Positions 56,770-64,000 of a stretch of DNA of 64,000 nt are shown here, piece after piece. The stretch covers positions 248,001-312,000 of the forward strand of contig NZ_LMUX01000020.1 of assembly GCF_009765705.1 (NCBI RefSeq), given 5' to 3'. A program made the translations under genes and the position numbers. Source of the DNA: Burkholderia sp. L27(2015) (GTDB taxonomy: Bacteria; Pseudomonadota; Gammaproteobacteria; Burkholderiales; Burkholderiaceae). Below the pieces are notes generated by a model that was given only the letters and a program-made list of their open reading frames with translations, was not told the origin of the DNA and searched no databases. Numbering within the stretch: position 1 is the first letter of the stretch; every line of letters begins with the position of its first letter.

Positions 56770-59026
56770 TGGGCACTCCGGTCGGGGCGGTTGCGCAAAA
56801 GCTCGCGCCGCCTGGCAACGGCGAGACCGGATCGAGCAGAGCGCTGCGGATAAAATGCAAGTAGCTGGCGATACGGTTCATGCTGGCAATATGCGCTTCG
56901 TTGAAGGGCGCGACGCCGGCGGATACGCGTTCGATCGTGGCCTGCATGACCGCGATCGCGTGCGATGTGGTGCGCAAAGTATTCATGCGTTGTTCTACCG
57001 TGGGTTTGCGAAACAACTGCTCGATGTCGAGCCGAGTGGCGCGCAACGCTTGCTGCCAGCCGCCGCGCTCACCGGCGCTTGCGGGGATCGGCGTAACGAT
57101 GCCCATCGAGGCTATCTCGTCGCGCAATTCCAGGACGGCATGGCCGATTTCCAATACCAGAAACATCCAGGAAAGCGCGACCTGTGGGGCGTGTAGACGC
57201 TCCGTCGCCAACATGCTGGCCTGCTGCATCAGATCTCGCGTGCCGCCTTCCAGGCGTTCCGGCAGGCCGGCGCGGTCGCTGCTGCAGGCCATCACCACTT
57301 GCCGTCGCAAATCGCGCACGATGTGCGCCAGCCACCAGCCGCTGGTGGGCGGCAAGATCAAGGCAAACGCCGCCGTGGCTATCCCGTTGGCGAAAATGAT
57401 CCCGAGCATGTTGTTGAAGAAACCGATGGGATCGTAATGGATCACATTGTCGGGTCCGGCGCTAAAACAAAAGAAAATCAGAAAGCCCGTGCCCACACCG
57501 CCCCAGCGCGGATGCGTGGTGAGCGCAAGTGCGCCGACCAGGAATGGCGCGAGCACCACGCATAGCAGCGGGAATCCGTCGATAAGGGGATAAAGCAGAA
57601 ACACGCATATCGCGCCGGCCGGCAACGCCAGCACGGCGCCGAATAACAGCCCGGTGGCAACGCGTACCGGGTTCGCTGTGGTGGCCGCCAGTGCGACCGC
57701 CGTGCCTGCCAGGATCATCATCAATTCGCCACCGGGCCACGCCGTGGCGAACCAGAACAGGCCCACCGTGCTCAGGACTACGACGGCACGCAGGCCCGAT
57801 ACCGCGGAGCTGAGCAGGCCGGTTTTGGGCACATAGGGTCGCGCTGCTTGCTGCGTCTGGCTAGCGGTCGGCTTGGCTAGCGCAGCATAGCTGTCGGTGT
57901 AGGCATACAACTCGTCGACAAAACGCAGCAGCAGTTCCGATGCAGTGTCGAAGTCCAGTAGCAAACCGGTGCTCTGGTTTGCGGCCAGCCCGGCTGCGGT
58001 CAATTGCACACGGGTGGCACGCAGGCGTTGCGGCAAGCTCGCGCGAAACGACATCAGGCGTTCGACCGACGCCCGCGCATCCGCAGGCTTCAGTACGGGC
58101 GCCGTTTCGGGGCTGAGCAGCGGAGCAATTTCGCGCAAATACGGTTCGAAGTATTCGCGCACCAGACTGCTACCGGCCTCTTGCCCGTCGCGCAGCCGGT
58201 TGAACAACTGGTGCAGCGCATGCAAGCGAGTCGAGACCGCCATGAAATCGTGATTCATCCGCATCAGGATCGGGCTGCGCAACCGGATCTCGGGATGTTC
58301 GAAGACTGCGACACTACGCGTCGCTTCGAGGCTGATCACGTCCCCCACGATACGCACGTTGGTGTCCTCGATCCCGGCGCGGTCGATACGACCCGCCAAG
58401 GTGGCTGCGACAAATTCGACGAACCCGGTAAAGCGCGAGCGCACCGCACGCGGCAGCGCGTCACCGGCAAATTGAGGGAATACCAGCGCGCTGATAACGG
58501 TGGAAACGATCACGCCCAACGACACTTCGTTGACCCGCGTTACTGCCGCCTGAAAAATGCTGTCTGGGTTCGCTATCGTGGGGACTGCCACCAAGGCGGC
58601 GGTATATCCCGCCAGCACAAACGCGTACGAACGAAAGTTGCGATTGCGGGTGGCACCCGCGGTACAGATCGCGATCCATACGATCGTGGCCGCCAGCAAT
58701 ATGGTCGGTTCATGCGCGAACAACCCCACCACAAGCAGCGAAACCAGGGACCCGATGACGGTGCCGGCGATCCGGTAAAAACTTTTCGCGATCACCGCGC
58801 CGCTATAAGGCTGCATGACAATAAACACGGTGGTCATCGCCGTGCGCGGTTGCGGCAGTTCGAGGCGCATCGCGATCCACAAACTGAGCAATGCGGCGGC
58901 GAGTGTTTTCGCGATGAATAGCCAGGACGGCAAGGAGCTGCTCAGCCACTCCTGGGCGCCGTCTCGCCACGGCTCCCAACCGTGGGCCGCGCGTGGGGCT
59001 GGAGTCGAGCTCGGGGTAGGGCTCAT
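56759..59026 (-). CDS. AaeB-like FUSC-family aromatic-acid efflux protein
   Basis: This 755-residue inner-membrane protein of the FUSC/AaeB (p-hydroxybenzoate efflux) family has two sets of membrane helices (about residues 35-190 and 410-570), each with the conserved AMTTVFIVMQPYSGAVIAKS-type pattern, separated by a soluble domain. A C-terminal soluble part of about 170 residues follows. The start overlaps the stop of the outer-membrane channel gene by four bases (ATGA), and the end overlaps AaeX. It is expected to export aromatic carboxylic acids; the substrate is inferred from the family. Confidence 0.92.
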   Translation of the reverse strand: MSPTPSSTPAPRAAHGWEPWRDGAQEWLSSSLPSWLFIAKTLAAALLSLWIAMRLELPQPRTAMTTVFIVMQPYSGAVIAKSFYRIAGTVIGSLVSLLVVGLFAHEPTILLAATIVWIAICTAGATRNRNFRSYAFVLAGYTAALVAVPTIANPDSIFQAAVTRVNEVSLGVIVSTVISALVFPQFAGDALPRAVRSRFTGFVEFVAATLAGRIDRAGIEDTNVRIVGDVISLEATRSVAVFEHPEIRLRSPILMRMNHDFMAVSTRLHALHQLFNRLRDGQEAGSSLVREYFEPYLREIAPLLSPETAPVLKPADARASVERLMSFRASLPQRLRATRVQLTAAGLAANQSTGLLLDFDTASELLLRFVDELYAYTDSYAALAKPTASQTQQAARPYVPKTGLLSSAVSGLRAVVVLSTVGLFWFATAWPGGELMMILAGTAVALAATTANPVRVATGLLFGAVLALPAGAICVFLLYPLIDGFPLLCVVLAPFLVGALALTTHPRWGGVGTGFLIFFCFSAGPDNVIHYDPIGFFNNMLGIIFANGIATAAFALILPPTSGWWLAHIVRDLRRQVVMACSSDRAGLPERLEGGTRDLMQQASMLATERLHAPQVALSWMFLVLEIGHAVLELRDEIASMGIVTPIPASAGERGGWQQALRATRLDIEQLFRKPTVEQRMNTLRTTSHAIAVMQATIERVSAGVAPFNEAHIASMNRIASYLHFIRSALLDPVSPLPGGASFCATAPTGVPNVA

Positions 59027-60570
59027 GGGGACACCGCGGGGGAAACCGCCGGCGTCGCTGCCGGGGACATCGCGGGCGGCATCGCGGCGACGTCAGACGG
59101 CGCGGTATTCGGATTTTCTGGCGGCAGGCCACCACCCAGCGCACTCATCAAGGTCGCGTAAGCATTGATCCGGCTGGCGACCAGGCGCTGTTGCGCTTGT
59201 TGCTCGGTCAGCAAACGCGTTTGTGCATCGAGCACATTCAGGTAATCGGTCAAGCCGCGACGAAAACCCTCGGTCGCGAGCCGGTCGTTTTTCTGCGCGA
59301 TGGTGAGCGACTGATCGACCTGGGTTTGCTGCCGCGCCAGGGAGTTGAGCGTGACGATTTGATCCGAGACTTGTTTAAATGCGTTCAACACCGTCTGGTC
59401 GTATTGAGCCACCGCGACGTCGTAGCTCGCTGATGCCGCGCCCAATTGCGCGCGCAACCGGCCGCCGTCGAAGATCGGCAACGATAATGCCGGTCCGGCC
59501 GTATAGCTCAGATTCTTGGCGGCCAGGAAGGTAAACAGGCCGCCCCCGATCGGACCACCCGCTGCTGCAAAGCCGCCGGCGGTAGCCACTAAGCTTACAT
59601 TGGGATAGAACGCCGCTTTGGCGGCCGCCACGCCCTGGCTTTGTGCTTCGACCATCCAGCGTTGTGCCACGACGTCCGGACGATGGCCGAGCAGGTCGAG
59701 CGACAAATTGGCAGGCAACGCAGGCGCGCCGCCATTCTGGACGATATCGATCAGGCTCGGACGTTGCAGCCCATCGGCGGCTCCGGGGCCTTTGCCCATC
59801 AGTATCGCCAACTCGTTACGCAACAGCGCAGTGCTTTCGTCCAGCGCCTCGATCTGTCGACGTGTCTCGGGCAACAGCACTTGAGCCTGGCTGACGTCGA
59901 ACTGCGTGCCGATGCCGCCGCTTAAGCGCTTATCGGCAATCTCTACGATGTGGGTCTGTTCGCCCAGAATTGCGGTCAATTTGTCGCGCAGCGCATAGTT
60001 CAGCGAAAACTCGACATAGGTGCGAATAATGTTCGTTTCCAGGCTTAACTGTGCGGCCCGCTGGTCCGCGGCCGTGGCGTGAGCGACATCCAGTCCGCGC
60101 CGGGCAAGATCTTTATTGTGTCCGAACAGATCGAGATCGTACGACAGGCCAAGTGTGGCGGTGTTGTTCCAAGTGGTCGCGCCGCCGAGAGCGCCAGGGC
60201 CATAGAAAAAGTTATCGGGCCAACGTTCGCGCGCCACGCTCGCGTCCAGATTCAGTTGCGGGAGGGTGTCGGCGCGGGCTTCCTGCGCCAACGCCGTGGC
60301 TTCCCGCGTGCGCGCGGCGGCAACAGCGAGAGTGGGGTTGTCCTGCAACGCGACGGCGATCAATTGGTTGAGTTGCGCGTCGTGGAGATCGCGCCACCAA
60401 GCGTCGCTCGGCCACGCAGCGTTCTGGCTTGCCGTACGTAGCGCTACACCCTGATCGATCTGGCTCGCCGCAAGCGGATGCGCTTGCGGCGCGATTCCGT
60501 GCGTGTCGGCACAACTTGCACACACCGCGCAACCGAAAATTGTGATCGATACGGTCAAGAACCGCCGCAT
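59023..60570 (-). CDS. NodT-type outer membrane efflux lipoprotein
   Basis: This TolC-like channel protein has two outer membrane efflux domains. The ATG at 60570 (MRRFLTVSITIFGCAVC) gives a lipoprotein signal with lipobox CASC; a GTG at 60600 is also in frame. Family words are SDAWWRDLHDAQLNQLIAVA, DFFYG-like NFFYGPGALGG, LSYDLDLFGHNKDLARRG, LDLLGHRPDVVAQRWMVEA and LPIFDGGRLRAQLG. The 515 residues end in a Pro/Ala/Ser-rich tail (AATPAVSPAVSP) whose repeats look recently expanded. It is the first gene of the four-gene pump operon and is divergent from the LysR gene. Confidence 0.92.
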   Translation of the reverse strand: MRRFLTVSITIFGCAVCASCADTHGIAPQAHPLAASQIDQGVALRTASQNAAWPSDAWWRDLHDAQLNQLIAVALQDNPTLAVAAARTREATALAQEARADTLPQLNLDASVARERWPDNFFYGPGALGGATTWNNTATLGLSYDLDLFGHNKDLARRGLDVAHATAADQRAAQLSLETNIIRTYVEFSLNYALRDKLTAILGEQTHIVEIADKRLSGGIGTQFDVSQAQVLLPETRRQIEALDESTALLRNELAILMGKGPGAADGLQRPSLIDIVQNGGAPALPANLSLDLLGHRPDVVAQRWMVEAQSQGVAAAKAAFYPNVSLVATAGGFAAAGGPIGGGLFTFLAAKNLSYTAGPALSLPIFDGGRLRAQLGAASASYDVAVAQYDQTVLNAFKQVSDQIVTLNSLARQQTQVDQSLTIAQKNDRLATEGFRRGLTDYLNVLDAQTRLLTEQQAQQRLVASRINAYATLMSALGGGLPPENPNTAPSDVAAMPPAMSPAATPAVSPAVSP

Positions 60571-60644
60571 TGACGTGATTCTGCGCAATATGGAAAACAC
60601 CGCGACTTCTCCCTATGCATCCAAAAGTGGTCGATTCTATGGGG

Positions 60645-60702
60645 GTGGTATCAAACCACTAAGCGGTATTGCAGTAAAGGCTTATTGCATTTTCAGCAAT
60701 AA
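60645..60702. promoter_or_regulatory. Inverted repeats in the divergent efflux-LysR spacer (operator candidates)
   Basis: A perfect inverted repeat TTATTGC-ATTTTCA-GCAATAA (60682-60702) and a second GTGGT-ATCAA-ACCAC (60645-60659) lie between the pump operon and its LysR regulator. The first has the size and symmetry of a LysR recognition site. Binding is inferred. Confidence 0.6.
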
Positions 60703-60758
60703 TATTTGTGATGTTTTGGGTAACAATAGGACCATTCTGAAACGACCAAAGCTGCATC

Positions 60759-61739
60759 ATGGATACGCTACAAAACATGCGCGTTTTTATGCGCATAGTG
60801 GAGGATGGCAGTTTTACCGCCGCCGCCCGCCACCTGAACGCGACGACAGCTTATGTGTCCCGGGCGATCTCCGACCTCGAGACGCATTTGCGTACGCGGC
60901 TGTTGAATCGTACCACCCGGCGCATTGCCATGACCGAGGCGGGCGAGCGCTATTTGCAGCGCTGTGAGCAGATTCTGGCCTACGTCGATGAAGCGGAAGC
61001 GGAAGCGAGCGATGCGCACGCACGCCCGTCGGGCACCTTGCGCGTGCACGCCATGAGCAGCCTTGGCCAGCACTATGTAATTCCCGCCATTTCGCGATAT
61101 CAGCAAGTTTACCCCGAAGTCAACGTCCAACTGACGCTGGCGCCGCGCATTCCGGATCTGTTCGACGAAGGCTATGACGTTTCGGTGGTTCTGGCGACCG
61201 ACTTGCCGGATTCCGGGTTGATCGCGCAGAAACTGGGAGTGAGCTACAGTATTTTGTGCGCGTCCCCGGACTACCTGGAACGCTATGGCACGCCGCGCAC
61301 TTTGGCGGAATTGCAGCAGCACAATTGCCTGCAATTGGTGAGCCCGGTATTCGTGCCCGATGTGTGGGCCTTCCAGGGGCCGGGCGGTATCGAAAACGTA
61401 CCGATCACCGGCTCGTTTCAGGTCAACGTGGCGGAGTCCATGCTCGTCGCCGTGCGCGAAGGCATGGGGATAGGGTCGGTGCCGGTTTATTCGGCGGTTG
61501 AGGGGCTCAAGAGCGGCGAGTTTGTCAGAGTCATGCCGCAGCACGGTCTACAGCACCTGAACGTGTACGCGCTTTACGCGTCGCGCCAATATCTCGATGC
61601 CAAGATAAAGGCCTGGATCGACGTGCTGCGCCAGACCCTGCCGGCCGCGATGCAGGGCGATGAGGATGCCCTGGCCAGGTTTTCAGCCGCGGCGCCGACG
61701 GCGCGTGCTTCTGTTGGGGTGCTGGCCGAAGCCTTGTGA
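60759..61739 (+). CDS. LysR-family regulator (AaeR-like)
   Basis: This LysR-type transcription factor of 326 residues has an N-terminal winged helix-turn-helix (NMRVFMRIVEDGSFTAAARH, YVSRAISDLETHLRTRLLNR) and a C-terminal effector-binding domain (SGTLRVHAMSSLGQHYVIPA; DVSVVLATDLPDSGLIAQKL; ESMLVAVREGMGIGSVPVYS). It is divergent from the aromatic-acid pump operon with 188 bases between, so it probably activates that operon in response to an aromatic acid, as AaeR does. The C-terminal 25 residues are Ala-rich and variable. Confidence 0.92.
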   Translation: MDTLQNMRVFMRIVEDGSFTAAARHLNATTAYVSRAISDLETHLRTRLLNRTTRRIAMTEAGERYLQRCEQILAYVDEAEAEASDAHARPSGTLRVHAMSSLGQHYVIPAISRYQQVYPEVNVQLTLAPRIPDLFDEGYDVSVVLATDLPDSGLIAQKLGVSYSILCASPDYLERYGTPRTLAELQQHNCLQLVSPVFVPDVWAFQGPGGIENVPITGSFQVNVAESMLVAVREGMGIGSVPVYSAVEGLKSGEFVRVMPQHGLQHLNVYALYASRQYLDAKIKAWIDVLRQTLPAAMQGDEDALARFSAAAPTARASVGVLAEAL

Positions 61740-61800
61740 GATCGTTTGGATGGGCCGTCGCAGCGTTGTAGTAAAGCGCTTGCAATACGCCCTTGCAAGC

Positions 61801-61839
61801 CTTCGCAGTAAGTCTTCGTAGTAAGCCTTTGTAGCAAAC
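61801..61839. repeat. 13-bp tandem repeat, three copies
   Basis: CTTCGCAGTAAGT, CTTCGTAGTAAGC and CTTTGTAGCAAAC follow head to tail (61801, 61814, 61827). A related word GTTGTAGTAAAGC occurs about 30 bases before. They lie between the LysR and DUF1223 genes. Confidence 0.75.
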
Positions 61840-61952
61840 GGTAATCAATCACTGCCTTGTCGCCGCCCGCGACACGGATTTATTTGTGTCACTGCTGTAA
61901 GGTATCGATCGTTCTTGCGACCAAGAATCATCCTACCGAACGGACGTGAGCC

Positions 61953-62822
61953 ATGAAATCCTCTTTTTTCCATACCGCCGCGCAAGCTCGGACCGTGCTG
62001 CGACGCGTCGGCCGCCATGCTGGCTTGGTGTTCGCCGCTCTGGCGATGCTCTGGTCGTGCACATTATGGGCCGCTGAGCAGTGCACGGCTCACAGCGGCG
62101 CGCAGCGCCTGGCACTGGTCGAACTCTACACTTCGGAAGGTTGCAGCAGTTGCCCGCCTGCGGATCAGTGGCTGGGCGAAATTGGCAACACCCGTGGCAA
62201 CACCGGCGGCACCGACCAGCAAGCTCACTTTATTCCCCTCGCATTACATGTCGACTACTGGGATAGCCTGGGTTGGCACGATCGCTTTGCCCAACATCAA
62301 TTTACCGAGCGCCAGCAAAGCTTGAGCGAGCGTGCCGGCAGCCACATCGTCTACACGCCGGAGGTCGCGGTTGGCGGCTTCGAACTGCGCGACTGGAATT
62401 CGGCCGCCGCGTTCAAGAGCTCGGTGGCGAAGATCAATGCCCAACCCAGCGGTGCCGATATTCAATTGAGTCTGGCGCCGGACAGTGCTGGCCCCACGAC
62501 CGCTGATCTGGACGCGCATTTCACATTGCCCGCCGGTGCGGGAGCCCAAGGGGCCCAAGCTTACGTCGCGGTGTTCGAAAACAATCTGACCAGTCAGGTA
62601 AAGGCTGGCGAGAATATGGGCGCAACCTTGCATCATCAATTCGTCGTGCGGCAATGGCTGGGCCCCGTGCCCATCACCGACGGCCGCGCACGCATTACGC
62701 AAAAAATTGCCTTGGCGCCCGACGCAAACGCGCATTCTGACAGGCCGACGGGCGTCGTCGCTTTCGTGCAGAATAGTCAGGGTGACATCCTACAAGCGTT
62801 GGCTTTACCCGAATGCCATTGA
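61953..62822 (+). CDS. DUF1223 thioredoxin-fold secreted protein
   Basis: This 289-residue protein has a long N-terminal region with a signal (AGLVFAALAMLWSCTLWAAE) and a mature DUF1223 domain. The thioredoxin-like motif is LVELYTSEGCSSCPPADQWL, with the CxxC pair, followed by IPLALHVDYWDSLGWHDRFA and QFTERQQSLSERAGSHIVYTP. The fold suggests a periplasmic redox protein. The family's function is unknown. It precedes the cytochrome b and molybdopterin genes by 27 bases and may belong to their operon. Confidence 0.9.
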   Translation: MKSSFFHTAAQARTVLRRVGRHAGLVFAALAMLWSCTLWAAEQCTAHSGAQRLALVELYTSEGCSSCPPADQWLGEIGNTRGNTGGTDQQAHFIPLALHVDYWDSLGWHDRFAQHQFTERQQSLSERAGSHIVYTPEVAVGGFELRDWNSAAAFKSSVAKINAQPSGADIQLSLAPDSAGPTTADLDAHFTLPAGAGAQGAQAYVAVFENNLTSQVKAGENMGATLHHQFVVRQWLGPVPITDGRARITQKIALAPDANAHSDRPTGVVAFVQNSQGDILQALALPECH

Positions 62823-62849
62823 ATCGACTCAAACTGCAGGAAAGAGACC

Positions 62850-63554
62850 ATGACAACATCAATTGAAGGTGCGGCGCCACCTATTGAAGGTGCGGCGCCA
62901 CCTGAAAGTACGGCGCCACATACGCCCCAGGAGCGCCATGCACCTCAGGCGCTACGTTCGCGCGACACAAAGCCGATCAATCCGCTATGGGTGCGCATCA
63001 CGCATTGGCTCAATGCCTTTGCCGTCGTGATCATGGTGCTTTCGGGCTGGCGTATTTACGACGCCTCGCCGATTTTCCCGAGCTGGACATTTCCGCCTCA
63101 ATTCACCTTGGGTGGTTGGCTGGGCGGCGCGCTGCAGTGGCATTTTGCCGCGATGTGGCTGGTGTTCGGCTGCGGCCTCGTGTATCTGACGATGAATCTG
63201 TTCACCGGCCGCTTCTTTCGCAAATTCTTTCCGCTTTCGCCCAAAGCCGTGATCGGTGATCTGGTCAAGGCATTGACCGGCAAGCTGGGCCATGAGGATT
63301 TGCGGCATTTCAATGCCGTTCAGAAACTCGCCTACCTCTCGGTGGTTGTTGCACTGATCGTGGTTGTCCTGTCGGGGCTGGCGATCTGGAAGTCGGTGCA
63401 ACTGCCGTTGCTGCGCGATTTGATGGGTGGCTATGACACGGCACGCATTGTGCATTTCTGCGCGATGACGTTTATCGTGCTGTTCTTTTTTGTTCATATT
63501 GCGATGGTCGCGCTGGTGCCGCGCTCGCTGTTGACGATGTTGCGGGGCCGCTAG
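62850..63554 (+). CDS. Cytochrome b561-type membrane subunit
   Basis: This 234-residue protein has about four membrane helices. Heme-ligand His are likely in WVRITHWLNAFAVVIMVLSG, GGALQWHFAAMWLVFGCG and RIVHFCAMTFIVLFFFVHI. It fits the Ni-hydrogenase/thiosulfate-reductase cytochrome b group. The N-terminal 40 residues are Pro/Ala/Thr-rich, and a direct repeat (IEGAAPP twice) is encoded at their start. It lies ten bases before a molybdopterin oxidoreductase gene, so it probably passes electrons between quinones and that enzyme. Confidence 0.9.
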   Translation: MTTSIEGAAPPIEGAAPPESTAPHTPQERHAPQALRSRDTKPINPLWVRITHWLNAFAVVIMVLSGWRIYDASPIFPSWTFPPQFTLGGWLGGALQWHFAAMWLVFGCGLVYLTMNLFTGRFFRKFFPLSPKAVIGDLVKALTGKLGHEDLRHFNAVQKLAYLSVVVALIVVVLSGLAIWKSVQLPLLRDLMGGYDTARIVHFCAMTFIVLFFFVHIAMVALVPRSLLTMLRGR

Positions 63555-63564
63555 GAGATCGCCA

Positions 63565-64000
63565 TGACCACACCGAAACGAAAGCCTTCATTGATCGATC
63601 CATCGTTGGATCGACGCTTGATTTTGAAAGATGCGCAGCGCGAGCTACAGGCTCCGGCCCGGCGCTTGTTCGCTAAACGCGCGATCACGCTAGGCGGCCT
63701 GTCGATGCTCACGGGCTGCTCGATTACCGACGACAAATCGGTCAACAGCTTCCTGACCGCGGTGTCGCGCATGAACGACCGCGTGCAGGGTTTGCTCTTC
63801 GACCCGAACCGGCTGGCGCCGACCTATCCGGAGTCGATGCTGACCAAGCCGTTTCCCTTCAACGCGTTCTACGACATCGATAGCGCGCCGGAAGTCGATG
63901 GCGCGAGCTACAAGCTCGAGATCAGCGGCCTCGTGCAGGACAAACATGCGTGGACGCTGCCTGAGCTCTACGCGCTGCCGCAGGCTAGCCAGATCACCCG
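63565..64000 (+). CDS. Molybdopterin-dependent oxidoreductase with Tat signal, 5' part
   Basis: The frame runs open to the window edge, giving the first 145 residues. AGGAG precedes the ATG at 63565. A twin-arginine motif ARRLFAKRA (near residue 35) is followed by a hydrophobic stretch and a lipobox-like LTGCS, so it looks like a Tat-exported lipoprotein. The start of a sulfite-oxidase-type domain is visible (PFPFNAFYDIDSAPEVDGAS, YKLEISGLVQDKHAWTLPEL). It pairs with the cytochrome b gene. The catalytic Cys and cofactor residues lie outside the window, so the enzyme's substrate cannot be judged. Confidence 0.85.

Noticed and set aside
60616-60643. TGCATCC upstream of the LysR gene as a further ECF site
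   Set aside because: At the right spacing the sequence reads TATGGG rather than ACGTAT.

Overview
The window reads as a chromosomal segment of a betaproteobacterium of the Burkholderia lineage (Burkholderiaceae). It is GC-rich. Its gene order (hisS, yfgM, bamB, der, hfq, hflX, hflK, hflC, hisZ, purA, then a phaC-phaA-phaB-phaR block) is one I associate with Burkholderia and Paraburkholderia, and the proteins resemble that group. The genus cannot be fixed by reading. I saw no rRNA, tRNA, CRISPR array, insertion sequence or prophage.

Region 1 (1-14.3 kb, + strand) is housekeeping: the 3' part of hisS, yfgM, bamB, der, hfq, hflX, hflK-hflC, a DUF2065 protein, hisZ, purA, a phosphoribosyltransferase and the potassium importer kup. 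A bidirectional terminator separates kup from tex. Region 2 (14.4-24.1 kb) holds tex, a secreted Ala-rich protein, a DUF465 protein, a DinG/YoaA helicase, bamD, rluD and pgeF. Region 3 (24.4-35.1 kb) is the polyhydroxybutyrate locus phaC-phaA-phaB-phaR, followed by rimO, a small lipoprotein, a second thiolase of BktB type, a secreted protein, metC and serB.

Region 4 (35.3-49.5 kb) is accessory: a GlxA-type AraC regulator, an isochorismatase-fold hydrolase and a cytochrome P450, then an ECF sigma/anti-sigma pair flanked by two lipid-modification operons. One operon runs rightward (DUF1295 membrane reductase, CFA-type methyltransferase, lipoprotein esterase). The other runs leftward (FAD amine-oxidase-like protein, DUF1365 protein, cyclopropane fatty acid synthase). 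Both operons are preceded by the same spaced motif, TGCATCC-N15-ACGTAT, which I propose as the promoter of this ECF sigma factor. The gene set recalls the stress-induced fatty-acid modification loci of alphaproteobacteria, including those for furan fatty acids. It is the most interesting system in the window. A D-2-hydroxyacid dehydrogenase and a FetAB-type exporter follow.

Region 5 (49.5-64 kb) carries an EAL phosphodiesterase with a CSS-type sensor, an AsmA-family protein, a small unknown protein, mscL, a universal stress protein, and an aromatic-acid efflux operon (NodT-type channel, AaeB, AaeX, AaeA) with a divergent LysR regulator and a clear inverted-repeat operator candidate. It ends with a DUF1223 protein, a cytochrome b561-type protein and the start of a Tat-exported molybdopterin oxidoreductase.

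A second theme is the spacers. Many intergenic regions contain short degenerate tandem repeats (periods 12-26 bp, 2-6 copies), several of which overlap stop codons of adjacent genes.
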